Source: Dechloromonas denitrificans (GTDB taxonomy: Bacteria > Pseudomonadota > Gammaproteobacteria > Burkholderiales > Rhodocyclaceae). From it: a DNA stretch of 64,000 nucleotides. Below are positions 51,412-60,771 of this stretch, one piece after another. The translations under genes and the position numbers were made by a program. The DNA is taken from NCBI RefSeq assembly GCF_020510685.1, contig NZ_CP075185.1:4109001-4173000 (forward strand). The letters are read 5' to 3'. Under the pieces are notes generated by a model that worked only from the letters and a program-made list of their open reading frames with translations, ran no database searches and was not told the DNA's origin. Positions within the stretch are counted from its first letter, which is position 1. Each line of letters starts with the position of its first letter.

Positions 51412-53496
51412 ATGAAAAACAATCAGCCGGTCAGCCAACGAGAAGTTCCCTTCCCGCCCGATAGCTATCTGGTTTCACGTACCGACCTCAAAGGCAGCAT
51501 CACCTACGCCAACGATGCATTCGTCGCGATCAGCGGCTTCTCGCGCGATGAATTGCTCGGCCAAAACCACAATCTCGTTCGCCACCCGGACATGCCGGAA
51601 GCTGCTTTTGCCGATCTGTGGACCACCGTCAAATCCGGCCTGCCCTGGCGAGGCATGGTCAAGAACCGCTGCAAGAACGGCGACTATTACTGGGTTGAGG
51701 CCTTCGTCGTCCCGCTCAAAAAGAACGGCGAGATCACCGGCTACCAATCGGTTCGAACGCCGGTCAGCCGTGACAAGCGGACGGCCGCCGAGGCCGCCTA
51801 TACAGCCGCCGGGCAAAAGGGCAAGCTGCCCCAATCCGGCAAGCGCTCGCTTTCCCTGGTCACGCGATTGTGGGTCGCCATCGCCGTCATTCTGGCGTTG
51901 ATGACGCTGGTTGGCGTGCTGGGCATCCGCGGCATTGCCGAAACCAACGACGAAATGGCCGCCCTGTACCGCGAGAAGCTGCTTCCGTCGAACTCCGCCA
52001 ACCGGATGATGGCGCTGCTTACCGACAATCGCTCGCAGATCATGCTCGCCTTGCAGCACGATCCGTCCAACCCGAATGCCAAGCTGCACGATCACCCGCT
52101 CGACCGACACATCGAGGCAACCCTGAAGAACCGTCAGGAAATCAACGCCTTGCTCGATGAGATGAAAAGGCTGAAATTCACCGATACGGAGCAGGCACTG
52201 CTTGCCAAATTCAGCGAGACCCGCGAGCGCTTTTCCAAGGAAGGGATCAACCTCGCCCGCGAACTGCTGAAAGAAGGCAAGTACCAGGAAGGCAATACCT
52301 TGCTGCTGCTCAAGATCAACCCGCTGTTTGCCGAGATGCGGCAAAACGGAGAAATCCTTATCAAGGAACTAGCCAGCAGTGCCGAGCACAATTTCCAGAC
52401 GGCGGAACAGCGTTATCGCACGGTTCGCAACATCAGCATCGGCAGCATGCTCTTCGCCATGGTCCTGGCGCTGATTGGCGGAGCCCTGCTGGTCGCTGCC
52501 ATTACCCGGCCGCTGCGCAAGGCGGCGACGCATTTCGAGCGCATTTCCGCAGGCAAGCTGACCGACGAGATCGATGTTTCCGGGCGCGACGAGTGCGGCG
52601 TGCTGCTGTGCAATCTGGCGACCATGCAGGGTACGCTGAAAGTCATGCTCGACGAAATTGGCACGGCCTCCCATGCCATCGACGTGCATAGCAAGGAACT
52701 CGAATCGCAAATGCTCCGGGTGGCTGAGCAGTCGGAACAGCAACAGGCCAGCGTCGAAGGCGTCGCCGCGGCAACCGAGCAATTCAGCCAGTCGGTGCAG
52801 GAAGTTGCCAGCAATGCCCAGGACACGGCGGCCGCGGCCCGCGATTCGCAGGAGCAGGTCAGCCATAGCAATGCCAACATCAATCAGAGCATGGATGCCA
52901 CGGCGCGGGTGGTCGATGCGGTGCATGCCTCGAATGCGACCATTGACCAACTCAACCTGTCGATCGCCAAGATCGGCGACATCACCCAGGTCATCGCCGA
53001 CATTGCCAGCCAGACCAACCTGCTCGCCCTCAACGCCGCCATCGAAGCGGCGCGGGCCGGCGAACAGGGCCGCGGCTTCGCCGTCGTCGCCGACGAAGTG
53101 CGCAAACTGGCCGAACGGACGACCACTTCGACAGCCGACATCAACAACACCGTCAACGAAATCCAGTCGGTCACCGCCCAGGCGGTCGCCAGCATGAGCG
53201 TTGCAGCCAAGGAAGTGGAAACCGGCATCGGCAAGCTGCGTGACAGCGTCGCCGGCCTGGAAGGCGTCAATCAGTCGTCCAGCCAGGTTTCGCGGATGGC
53301 CAGCCAGATTTCCGATGCGGCACGGCAGCAGGGCGTAGCCAGCGAGGAAGTCGCCGGCAGCATGCAGCAGATCACCGACCTGATCGAGCAAAACACCAGC
53401 TCGGCCAAATCGGCCAAGCGCGCCGTCGATGACTTGCTGGTCACGGCACAACAGCTGGACAGCCTGATCTCCGGCTTCGAGCTGTACCGGAACTAA
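51412..53496 (+). CDS. Aer-like PAS methyl-accepting chemotaxis protein
   Basis: A 694-residue receptor; ATG at 51412 gives the Aer-type start [20 protein letters not shown]. The PAS domain has [20 protein letters not shown] and [17 protein letters not shown]. Two membrane helices (about 150-170 and 340-360) flank a four-helix-bundle-like sensor, so it has both a cytoplasmic PAS and a periplasmic region. A HAMP follows, then the signalling hairpin [20 protein letters not shown] with [20 protein letters not shown]. The PAS likely senses redox through FAD. No ribosome site is obvious. Confidence 0.92.
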   Translation: MKNNQPVSQREVPFPPDSYLVSRTDLKGSITYANDAFVAISGFSRDELLGQNHNLVRHPDMPEAAFADLWTTVKSGLPWRGMVKNRCKNGDYYWVEAFVVPLKKNGEITGYQSVRTPVSRDKRTAAEAAYTAAGQKGKLPQSGKRSLSLVTRLWVAIAVILALMTLVGVLGIRGIAETNDEMAALYREKLLPSNSANRMMALLTDNRSQIMLALQHDPSNPNAKLHDHPLDRHIEATLKNRQEINALLDEMKRLKFTDTEQALLAKFSETRERFSKEGINLARELLKEGKYQEGNTLLLLKINPLFAEMRQNGEILIKELASSAEHNFQTAEQRYRTVRNISIGSMLFAMVLALIGGALLVAAITRPLRKAATHFERISAGKLTDEIDVSGRDECGVLLCNLATMQGTLKVMLDEIGTASHAIDVHSKELESQMLRVAEQSEQQQASVEGVAAATEQFSQSVQEVASNAQDTAAAARDSQEQVSHSNANINQSMDATARVVDAVHASNATIDQLNLSIAKIGDITQVIADIASQTNLLALNAAIEAARAGEQGRGFAVVADEVRKLAERTTTSTADINNTVNEIQSVTAQAVASMSVAAKEVETGIGKLRDSVAGLEGVNQSSSQVSRMASQISDAARQQGVASEEVAGSMQQITDLIEQNTSSAKSAKRAVDDLLVTAQQLDSLISGFELYRN

Positions 53497-53510
53497 GTTG
53501 GCGCACGTAG

Positions 53511-53540
53511 AATGGGGGCTCTGCCGCCCCCATTTTTCTG
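53511..53540 (+). terminator. Terminator after chemoreceptor gene
   Basis: The 9-bp stem AATGGGGGC / GCCCCCATT with loop TCTGCC is followed by TTTCTG. It lies directly before the OYE remnant. Confidence 0.85.
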
Positions 53541-53542
53541 CC

Positions 53543-53659
53543 ATGTCCCCCACCCTGTTCGATCCGGTTCGCCTCGGCGGCCTCAACGCGGCCGATGCCG
53601 GCACCTTCCACCAGGGCGGCCAGCACGGCCACCTCGATTACCCGACGCTGAGCACATGA
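53543..53659 (+). pseudogene. Old yellow enzyme (NADH:flavin oxidoreductase) remnant, head joined to tail
   Basis: A 38-codon in-frame ORF whose first 15 residues (MSPTLFDPVRLGGLN) match the N-terminus of OYE/NemA-type enzymes, while the rest (AGTFHQGGQHGHLDYPTL) matches their C-terminal end (TFYxGGxxGYTDYPxL). About 300 central codons, including all catalytic and FMN parts, are missing. The deletion kept the frame, so the short ORF is still open and its TGA overlaps the dacB ATG (ATGA). It may survive because it couples dacB translation. Confidence 0.75.
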
Positions 53660-55092
53660 AGCGCCTCAACGCGCTGCTGGCCGGCGCCATGCTCTCCTTC
53701 GGCGCCCTGGCCGACGGCCTGCCGCCGACGGTGCTGCAAGCCCTGAAGGCGGCGCAGATTCCGGCCGCCAACGTGGCCGTCGTCGTCCAGCCGGTCGATG
53801 CGGCGACGCCGCTGGTCGCCCACAACGCGGCGCAACCGATGAATCCAGCCTCGGTGATGAAGCTGGTCACGACCTATGCCGCCCTCGACCTGCTCGGCCC
53901 GGCGTGGACCTGGAAAACCACGGCGTGGATCGACGCGGCCCCGGTCGACGGCGTCCTGAACGGCAACCTTTATCTGAAAGGCAGCGGCGACCCGCGCTTT
54001 GCCATCGAACACCTGGCGGCCCTACTCCGCCAGTTGCGCGTCCGCGGCATCGCCCACATCGCCGGCGATGTCGTCCTCGACCGTACCGCTTTCGACGTCC
54101 CGAGCATCGACCCCGGCGCCTTCGACGACAAGCCGATGCGCCCCTACAACGTCGGCCCGGACGGCCTGCTGATCAATTTCCGCGCCCTGCGCTTCACGCT
54201 GCTGCCGGACAACGGAAAGCCGCGCGTCCTGATGGAAACGCCGAGCGACAACCTGCGCGTCGACAACCAGTTGCGTTCGGGCAACGGCGCCTGCAGCAGC
54301 AACTGGAAAGACCTGATTACCGCCCGGCTGATTCCGGAAAACGGCGGCAACCGGCTCGAATTGACCGGCACCTACAGCGCACTGTGCGGCGAGAAGCCGC
54401 TCAATCTCGCGCCGCTCCCGGCCGATGCCCAGGCCGGCGGCCTGATGCGCAGCCTGTGGAAGGAACTCGGCGGCAGCCTGGCCGGCCAGGTGCGCAGCGG
54501 CAGCGTCGCCACCGGCAGTCAGCTGGTCGCCCAGCACGAATCGGCACCGCTCGCCGATGCCGTGCGCGACATCAACAAGTTCAGCAACAACGTGATGGCC
54601 CGGCAGGTTTTTCTCACCCTCGGCAACAGCACCGAGCCAGGCACCGCCGAGCGGGCGCAGCAGCGCATCGGCGAGTGGCTGAACGGGCGCAACCTGCGCT
54701 TTGCCGAACTGGAACTGGAAAACGGTTCCGGCTTGTCACGCCGCGAACGGATCAGCGCCGGCAGTCTGAACCGCCTGCTACTGGATGCCTGGAAAAACCC
54801 GGTGATGCCGGAATTCGTCTCCAGCCTGCCGATCGTCGGCATCGACGGGACGATGAAAAAACGCCTGAACGGTACGCAAGCCACCGGCCGCGCCCACATC
54901 AAGACCGGCACGCTCGACGGCGTCAAGACCGCCGCCGGCTATGCGCTGGATGCCCAGGGGCGGCGTTACGCCGTGACCTTCCTGATCAATCACCCGCGTT
55001 CCCAGGCCGGCGCTGCGGCAATCGATGCGCTGCTCGTCTGGGTCGCCGAGCGCCGGGCGGGTGAGCAGGCCGTCCGGCTCGACAACGAGTGA
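53656..55092 (+). CDS. dacB: D-alanyl-D-alanine carboxypeptidase/endopeptidase (PBP4 type)
   Basis: A 478-residue class C penicillin-binding protein. A signal peptide (LNALLAGAMLSFGALA) precedes the serine motif NPASVMKLVTTYAALDLLGP, a long inserted domain, the second motif NKFSNNVMARQVFL and the KTG box GRAHIKTGTLDGVK. It trims or cuts peptidoglycan cross-links in the periplasm. The ATG at 53656 overlaps the stop of the OYE remnant. It is convergent with a small membrane protein gene 5 bases away. Confidence 0.95.
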   Translation: MKRLNALLAGAMLSFGALADGLPPTVLQALKAAQIPAANVAVVVQPVDAATPLVAHNAAQPMNPASVMKLVTTYAALDLLGPAWTWKTTAWIDAAPVDGVLNGNLYLKGSGDPRFAIEHLAALLRQLRVRGIAHIAGDVVLDRTAFDVPSIDPGAFDDKPMRPYNVGPDGLLINFRALRFTLLPDNGKPRVLMETPSDNLRVDNQLRSGNGACSSNWKDLITARLIPENGGNRLELTGTYSALCGEKPLNLAPLPADAQAGGLMRSLWKELGGSLAGQVRSGSVATGSQLVAQHESAPLADAVRDINKFSNNVMARQVFLTLGNSTEPGTAERAQQRIGEWLNGRNLRFAELELENGSGLSRRERISAGSLNRLLLDAWKNPVMPEFVSSLPIVGIDGTMKKRLNGTQATGRAHIKTGTLDGVKTAAGYALDAQGRRYAVTFLINHPRSQAGAAAIDALLVWVAERRAGEQAVRLDNE

Positions 55093-55096
55093 GCGC

Positions 55097-55501
55097 TCAG
55101 CCGACCGGACGCACTCCGAACAGCGCGGCCCAGCCGCGAAATACCCGGTAAGCGACCCAGCAGCCGAGAACGACGATGACGGCCCAGGCCACCGGGATGC
55201 CGATGATCGTGATCACCAGCAGGCCATAGACTACCAGCCACAGCAAGGTGAACCAGAAGGTGCGGATCTGCCAGCGAAAATGCGTTTCCAGCCAGGTGCC
55301 GGTGACGTCGCCGCGCTTCAGGTAATTGAGAAACACCGCGCACAGCGAGGGCAAGCCGAAAACGAAACCGCCGGCGATGGTCGCCGCCGAGGTGACGCCG
55401 ACCAGCACGGCGATGGCGTGCAGGCCGTAGATGAAATGGGTGAGCTGGACCAGCGACGGGCGGACGCCTTGCAGATCGACGACAGGTACGGGTTCCGGCA
55501 T
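55097..55501 (-). CDS. DUF4870-like small membrane protein
   Basis: A 134-residue protein with three membrane helices (LTHFIYGLHAIAVLVG..., VFGLPSLCAVFLNYL, and TFWFTLLWLVVYGLLVITII). The layout and HFRWQIRTFWFTLLW segment are those of DUF4870-type proteins of unknown role. It lies 4 bases after the GNAT gene and is the last gene of the ubiA-ubiD operon. Confidence 0.75.
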   Translation of the reverse strand: MPEPVPVVDLQGVRPSLVQLTHFIYGLHAIAVLVGVTSAATIAGGFVFGLPSLCAVFLNYLKRGDVTGTWLETHFRWQIRTFWFTLLWLVVYGLLVITIIGIPVAWAVIVVLGCWVAYRVFRGWAALFGVRPVG

Positions 55502-55504
55502 GGT

Positions 55505-55996
55505 TCAGTTCTCCTTGATCAACTTCTGCAGCAGCAGCGCATGGCCGGCTGCCGGATCGAGCACGTAAGGGGCAAAACCGGCCCGCTCGTAAGATGCCAT
55601 CGCCCGCCGGTTGTTGGACAACACTTCCAGCGTCAGCTTGCAGCAACCCAGGGCACTGGCCCGCTGTTCGGCCCAGTGGAGCAACGCCTGACCGATGCCC
55701 TGACCACGCAGCTCGGCATGCACGACGATATCGTGGATATTCAGCAAGGGCCGGGCGGCGAACGTGGAAAAGCCGGCAAAACAGTTGATCAGCCCGACCG
55801 GCTTGTCGCCCTGAAAGGCCAGCGCGCCATGGAAACCGGGCCGCTCTTTCAACGCCTCGACCAGATGCTCCTTGGCATAAGCCGACAGCCCCTGACCGCC
55901 GCCCATCGGGTCGCGGGCATAGTGATCGAGCAGATCCAGCCAGGCCGCGGCAAGGGCCTGCTGTTCGAGGTCGAGGGCGGCGACCCGGAGGGTCAT
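55505..55996 (-). CDS. GNAT-family N-acetyltransferase
   Basis: A 163-residue acetyltransferase from the ATG at 55996 (ATGA overlap with ubiD). The core has [20 protein letters not shown], the acetyl-CoA loop, then [22 protein letters not shown]. The substrate is unknown. Its place in a ubiquinone operon is probably only positional. Confidence 0.88.
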   Translation of the reverse strand: MTLRVAALDLEQQALAAAWLDLLDHYARDPMGGGQGLSAYAKEHLVEALKERPGFHGALAFQGDKPVGLINCFAGFSTFAARPLLNIHDIVVHAELRGQGIGQALLHWAEQRASALGCCKLTLEVLSNNRRAMASYERAGFAPYVLDPAAGHALLLQKLIKEN

Positions 55997-57456
55997 AGCC
56001 CGAGATCGCCCCACATCGTATCGACCCGCTGCTTCACCCCATCATCCATGACGATCGGCCGCCCCCATTCCCGCGTCGTTTCGCCCGGCCATTTGTTGGT
56101 CGCATCCAGCCCCATCTTGGAACCGAGGCCGGCCACCGGGCTGGCGAAGTCGAGGTAATCGATCGGCGTGTTGTCGACCAGCGTGGTGTCGCGGCTGGCA
56201 TCCATGCGCGTCGTCATCGCCCAGATCACTTCCTTCCAGTCGCGGATGTCGATGTCGTCATCGACGACGATGATGGTCTTGGTATACATGAACTGGCGCA
56301 GGAAGCTCCAGATGCCGAACATGATCCGCTTGGCGTGGCCGGGGTACTGCTTCTTGATGCTGACGATGGCCATCCGGTACGAGCAGCCTTCCGGCGGCAG
56401 GTAGAAATCGACGATTTCCGGGTACTGCTTCTGCAACAGCGGCACGAAGACTTCGTTGAGCGCCACGCCGAGCACCGCCGGTTCGTCGGGCGGCTTGCCA
56501 GTGTAGGTGCTGTGGTAGATCGGATTCTGGCGCATGGTGATGCGCTCGATGGTGAACACCGGGAATTCGGCCTGTTCGTTGTAGTAACCGGTGTGGTCGC
56601 CATACGGCCCTTCAAGCGCCGTCTCGCCGGGATGGATCACCCCTTCCAGGACGATCTCGGCGGAAGCCGGCACTTGCAAACCAGAGCCGAGGCACTTGAT
56701 CAGCTCGGTCTTGCCGCCGCGCAGCAGGCCGGCGAACTGGTATTCCGACAGCGAGTCCGGCACCGGCGTCACGGCGCCGAGGATGGTCGCCGGGTCGCAG
56801 CCCAGCACGACGGCCACCGGGAAAGGTTCGCCCGGCTTCGCCATCTGGTGATCGCGAAAATCGAGCGCCCCGCCGCGATGGGCCAGCCAGCGCATGATCA
56901 CCTTGTTCGGCCCCAACACCTGCTGGCGGTAGATGCCGAGATTCTGCCGGTTCTTGTGCGGCCCCTTGGTAACCACCAGACCCCAGGTGATCAGCGGCGC
57001 GATGTCGCCCGGCCAGCAATGCTGGATCGGCAGACGGGCCAGATCGACATCCTTACCCTCCCAGACGATTTCCTGACAGGGCGCACTCGACACCGTTTTC
57101 GGCGCCATATTCAAGACCTGCTTGAGGATGGGCAGCTTGTCCCACGCATCCTTCAGTCCCTTCGGCGGCTCGGGCTCCTTCAGGTAGGCGAGCAGCTTGC
57201 CGACTTCGCGCAGGGCCTGCACCGACTCCTCGCCCATGCCAAGCGCCACCCGCTTGGGCGTCCCGAACAGATTGGCAAGCACCGGGATGGTATGGCCTTT
57301 CGGCTTCTCGAACAGGATAGCCGGCCCCTCGGCACGTAGCACGCGGTCGCAGATCTCGGTCATTTCGAGGTGCGGATCGACCTCGACACCAACCCGCTTC
57401 AGTTCGCCGGTCTTTTCAAGTTGCGACAGGAAGTCGCGCAAGTCGTGATATTTCAT
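55993..57456 (-). CDS. ubiD: 4-Hydroxy-3-polyprenylbenzoate decarboxylase (UbiD family)
   Basis: A 487-residue prenylated-FMN decarboxylase from [20 protein letters not shown]. The cofactor/active-site region includes [38 protein letters not shown], and [17 protein letters not shown] with the catalytic Glu. It removes the ring carboxyl in ubiquinone synthesis, directly after UbiA. The ATG overlaps the stop of a 22-codon small ORF that itself overlaps ubiA. The UbiX partner is not in the window. Confidence 0.95.
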   Translation of the reverse strand: MKYHDLRDFLSQLEKTGELKRVGVEVDPHLEMTEICDRVLRAEGPAILFEKPKGHTIPVLANLFGTPKRVALGMGEESVQALREVGKLLAYLKEPEPPKGLKDAWDKLPILKQVLNMAPKTVSSAPCQEIVWEGKDVDLARLPIQHCWPGDIAPLITWGLVVTKGPHKNRQNLGIYRQQVLGPNKVIMRWLAHRGGALDFRDHQMAKPGEPFPVAVVLGCDPATILGAVTPVPDSLSEYQFAGLLRGGKTELIKCLGSGLQVPASAEIVLEGVIHPGETALEGPYGDHTGYYNEQAEFPVFTIERITMRQNPIYHSTYTGKPPDEPAVLGVALNEVFVPLLQKQYPEIVDFYLPPEGCSYRMAIVSIKKQYPGHAKRIMFGIWSFLRQFMYTKTIIVVDDDIDIRDWKEVIWAMTTRMDASRDTTLVDNTPIDYLDFASPVAGLGSKMGLDATNKWPGETTREWGRPIVMDDGVKQRVDTMWGDLGL

Positions 57457-57521
57457 CGGGTCCGGTACGAAGAGTGACAGCCCAGGCAGGCGCCGCTGGA
57501 CAGCAAAGAAAAGAGCCTCAT
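57453..57521 (-). CDS. Candidate 22-residue small ORF with CxxCH motif between ubiA and ubiD
   Basis: The ATG overlaps the ubiA stop (57518-57521) and its TGA overlaps the ubiD start (57453-57456), both as ATGA. The peptide starts [24 protein letters not shown] is a heme- or metal-type motif, though a c-type cytochrome of this length would be unusual. The exact fit between the two genes suggests at least a translational bridge. Confidence 0.45.
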   Translation of the reverse strand: MRLFSLLSSGACLGCHSSYRTR

Positions 57522-58411
57522 CCGAAGATCCTTCCAGAAAAGAGAAAATCCACGGCAATGCCGACGAAAATCGCCAGCCCGGCCCAATTGTTGTGCAGGA
57601 AAGCCTTGAAGCAGGCCATCCGTTCGCGACCACGGATCCAGATGTAGTGCACGCCGAAAATCCCGGCGGCGACGAGCAGCCCGGCGTAGAACGCCCACCC
57701 AAGGTGCAAGCTGGTGCCGACCCAGCCGATGATGCCCAGCGTCATCGCATAACAGAACATCACCGCCGCCACGTCGAAACGCCCGAAGGTGATGGCCGAG
57801 GTCTTGATGCCGATTTTCAGATCGTCGTTGCGGTCGACCATCGCGTATTCGGTATCGTAGGCCACCGCCCAGAAGATGTTGGCGAGCAACAGCCACCAGG
57901 CTTCGGCCGGCACGCTGCCGAGGTGCGCCGCATAGGCCATCGGGATACCAAAACCGTAGGCAATGCCGAGATAAGCCTGCGGAATGGCGAAAAAGCGCTT
58001 GGTAAAGGGATAGCTGGCAGCCAGGAAAACAGCCGGCAGCGACAACCAGACGACCAGACTGTTGCCCAGCATCACGACCAGCGCAAAGGCCGTCAGCGAC
58101 AGGCCGGCAAACAGCGCAAACGCTTCCTTCGTCGTCACCTTGCCAGCGGTCAGCGGACGATCCTTGGTGCGTTCGACATGGCGGTCGAACTCGCGATCGG
58201 CGTAATCGTTGATGACGCAACCGGCCGAGCGCATTAGCACGGTGCCGAGCGCGAAAACCCAGACCACCAGCCAATTCGGCCTGCCGAGCGAGGACAGCCA
58301 GAGCGCCCACATGGTCGGCCAGAAGAGCAGCAGAATGCCGATCGGCTTGTCGAGCCGCATCAATTGTTCGTATACATCGAGCTTTTCACGGATTTTGGTA
58401 ATATTTGTCAC
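57518..58411 (-). CDS. ubiA: 4-Hydroxybenzoate polyprenyltransferase
   Basis: A 297-residue membrane prenyltransferase with a GTG start at 58411. The first Asp-rich motif is [20 protein letters not shown], the second [16 protein letters not shown], both facing the cytoplasm to bind the diphosphate. About eight or nine helices are visible. It attaches the polyprenyl tail to 4-hydroxybenzoate, the step before UbiD. Its promoter must lie in the 41 bases shared with the divergent integrase gene or within that gene. Confidence 0.95.
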   Translation of the reverse strand: MTNITKIREKLDVYEQLMRLDKPIGILLLFWPTMWALWLSSLGRPNWLVVWVFALGTVLMRSAGCVINDYADREFDRHVERTKDRPLTAGKVTTKEAFALFAGLSLTAFALVVMLGNSLVVWLSLPAVFLAASYPFTKRFFAIPQAYLGIAYGFGIPMAYAAHLGSVPAEAWWLLLANIFWAVAYDTEYAMVDRNDDLKIGIKTSAITFGRFDVAAVMFCYAMTLGIIGWVGTSLHLGWAFYAGLLVAAGIFGVHYIWIRGRERMACFKAFLHNNWAGLAIFVGIAVDFLFSGRIFG

Positions 58412-58452
58412 AGCCTTGTCACATCACACAAAAAAACAGGAAGATCGTCACT

Positions 58453-59433
58453 ATGGGCACTATTCGCAATAGGGGAGATTATCAGTTCCAAGCTCAGGTT
58501 CGTCGAGCCGGATATCCCGCACAGTCGAAAACATTCGACACGCGCAAAGATGCAGAGAAATGGGTACGTGCAATCGAACGAGAAATGGATACAGGCACCT
58601 TCATTCCACGGGACGAAGCCGAACGCACGACGATAGCCATGCTAGCCGAGCGTTACTTAGAAGAACGAGCCCGTAATATGAAAAGCAAGCGCCAGGAAGA
58701 ACAACGCGTCAATGCCATATCCAAGAAATTCGGCAAGTACCATCTTTCCGCGATTGCTCCCTCGATGGTTGCCGAATGGATGAAAGAACTAGGCAAAACT
58801 CGCAGTCCTCAAACGGTACAGCATTACGCCGCCACCCTGGGACGCCTATACAAAGCTGCTGCCGTAGACTTTGGCATTCCTCTTCCTCTTGGCAATCCGG
58901 TAGCCAATGTTCGCAAGCCCGTGGTTCGAAACGAGCGTGATCGCATCCTTGATAACGATGAAGAAAAACGTTTAATGGAATCTCTAAACAAGTCTCGCGG
59001 CCTTCACTTGAAATCTATCGTTCAGCTCGCGCTGGAGACCGCCATGCGCCGGGGTGAAATCCTCGGCCTAACTTGGAAGAATATCGATCTAAGAAAACAG
59101 CTCGCATTCCTAGCAGACACAAAAAATGGCGATTCTCGTACTGTACCGTTATCTCGCCGCGCAGTTACTATTCTAGAAACACTGCCACGCAACATCAGCG
59201 GCAAAGTCTTCGCCTCAAGCACGACTGCAGTTACAGCGGGCTTCCAGCGCGCAGTGCTACGCGCTGAAATAGTAGACTTTCACTTCCACGACTTACGACA
59301 CTGCGCTGTCTCAATGCTTGCAAAGAAGCTCAGCATGCACGAACTAGCGAAGATGGTTGGTCATCGATCACCCCGTTCTGTGATGCGATACTACAAACAG
59401 GACGATGCTGATCTTGTAAGAAAACTAGGTTAG
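58453..59433 (+). CDS. Tyrosine site-specific recombinase / phage-type integrase
   Basis: A 326-residue integrase from the ATG at 58453. An N-terminal arm-type segment (GTIRNRGDYQFQAQVRRAGY) and a core-binding domain precede the catalytic residues: Arg in LALETAMRRGEILGLTW, HxxR in FHFHDLRHCAVSMLAKK, His in MVGHRSPRSVMRYYKQ and the final Tyr. It appears intact. It is AT-richer than ubiA and starts only 41 bases from ubiA, so an element integrated beside that gene. A terminator follows at 59511. Confidence 0.93.
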   Translation: MGTIRNRGDYQFQAQVRRAGYPAQSKTFDTRKDAEKWVRAIEREMDTGTFIPRDEAERTTIAMLAERYLEERARNMKSKRQEEQRVNAISKKFGKYHLSAIAPSMVAEWMKELGKTRSPQTVQHYAATLGRLYKAAAVDFGIPLPLGNPVANVRKPVVRNERDRILDNDEEKRLMESLNKSRGLHLKSIVQLALETAMRRGEILGLTWKNIDLRKQLAFLADTKNGDSRTVPLSRRAVTILETLPRNISGKVFASSTTAVTAGFQRAVLRAEIVDFHFHDLRHCAVSMLAKKLSMHELAKMVGHRSPRSVMRYYKQDDADLVRKLG

Positions 59434-59510
59434 TGCAGCAGCTTCCCCATTCTCAGCCTTGCAAGCAGAGTTTGGACTAATCGACTGATCAATTACCGAA
59501 ACGTATAAAC

Positions 59511-59534
59511 GCCCCTGCCGAAAACAGCAGGGGC
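59511..59534 (+). terminator. Hairpin after integrase gene
   Basis: An 8-bp stem GCCCCTGC / GCAGGGGC with an 8-base loop CGAAAACA. Only a few T follow on either strand, so termination would be partial. Confidence 0.55.
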
Positions 59535-59594
59535 ATATTGTTACGCACTGCAAAAGAACAGTTTTTTATTTGCAGGCGGCAGAACTTCGCCTCC

Positions 59595-59951
59595 TTAATG
59601 CTCCTGTGTACGGCAGGCTATGCAAGAGACATGGTCACGAACTATCGGCACGACAAGATGCTTACGTGCGATTTCTTCGAAGTTATGAGGCAATTCCAAG
59701 CCGGAAGATTTAACCAATGCACCGAACATTTTCAGCTTATCGTCCCAACTCCGAGCTGTACCAATACTTCCAATGATCTCAAAACAAAATAACACCAGAG
59801 TATGTTCAAAACGTCTTTGTATCTGCGAAAGCCACTCATTCTGGATATCCAGCTGTGCAATTAACGGCAACTTTTTAAAATCTTCATCGACCTCAAAGCC
59901 TCCATACACATCGGCGGGGAGCACATAAACTTTTACTTGGCAATTAGACAT
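59595..59951 (-). CDS. Hypothetical cytoplasmic protein of the accessory segment
   Basis: A 118-residue protein with an ATG at 59951 and AGAGGA upstream. It has no membrane part or signal. The sequence includes VYVLPADVYGGFEVDEDFKK, a Trp/Phe-rich middle and a C-terminal VSCIACR. I do not recognise a family. It lies between two recombinase genes and has lower GC than the core. Confidence 0.55.
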   Translation of the reverse strand: MSNCQVKVYVLPADVYGGFEVDEDFKKLPLIAQLDIQNEWLSQIQRRFEHTLVLFCFEIIGSIGTARSWDDKLKMFGALVKSSGLELPHNFEEIARKHLVVPIVRDHVSCIACRTQEH

Positions 59952-60771
59952 AGCGTCCTCTTTGTGTGGTCAGTAAACATTGCTACCCGCTCACAATACT
60001 CATTGACCTTTCCACTGTCGCCCGGCTAAATCAACGGTTTTTGACACGAAAACACAATTTGCGTGCCGTTGGCCGCACACCGAAATGCCTTGAAAGATTG
60101 TTGAGTCATCCTGAAAGTTTTAGATAGACAGTTGCTTGAATAGACGAACAATATTGAGCTAGAATGGAAACACTGATGGTCTCCGATGGAGGCTAAAGCG
60201 GTAGCTGGTAGCACCGAAAGGGAGAACCCCGACAAGCCAGCCCATATAAGCTCTGTTCCACAGATCACCGCGTGCCAAAACTGCCACGAAGCAAGGCAGA
60301 GAGTGTCAAGGCGTCACTTTTTTGGACCGCAGGTCAGAAAGTGACGCCGCCAACGAGCGGCGCCCAACACCATACCCAGAGCGGCCTTTAGCCGCGATCT
60401 AGAAAATGACGCGCGCTCTGCGCGCCTGTTTACCCGCGGAAATTCAATATCCGTTCAGGATTATGAAGTGCGGACATTCAGTTTCAATCTCCACCCAGAA
60501 AACTCATAGACAGGGCGAATGCCCCCACCCACTGGTGGCTATTTCAGTCTGACGGACTTAAAACGATCGAGCAGGATCCGATTTTCGGATGGGCTTTTCA
60601 CGTACGTGACGGCGGTGCGACGCACCTCAACCGGCCCCGAGACCTCAACCTGCTGTAGCACCTTCGCGCGCTCGATCGTTCCCCCCGCTCATCAGACCCA
60701 GAAAGGATCCGGCTTTCAGCCAAACCAGGGGGAATTTTGCCGTGCGCGATGGGGAACACAGGAGAGTGAAC
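59952..60771. other. Hairpin-rich non-coding stretch upstream of the second integrase
   Basis: About 0.8 kb without a credible gene. It holds several inverted repeats: TCTCC/GGAGG near 60180, GGCGTCACTTT/AAAGTGACGCC (60310-60348), GCCGC/GCGGC right after it, and GCGCGC/GCGCGC near 60412. A stretch at 60190-60240 (GGTAGCTGGTAGCACCGAAA, then GGGAGAACCCCGACAAGCC) also looks structured. It could be an origin, an attachment region or a structured RNA. Confidence 0.45.
60310..60348 (+). repeat. 11-bp perfect inverted repeat with nested stem
   Basis: GGCGTCACTTT and AAAGTGACGCC are separated by 17 bases that contain a nested GACC-GCA-GGTC. The whole forms a two-step hairpin. No T-run follows, so it is not a simple terminator. 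Confidence 0.7.

Noticed and set aside
60180..60260. Possible riboswitch in the leader of the second integrase
   Set aside because: The conserved cores of TPP, cobalamin and c-di-GMP-I riboswitches were looked for and not found; kept only as part of a structured stretch.
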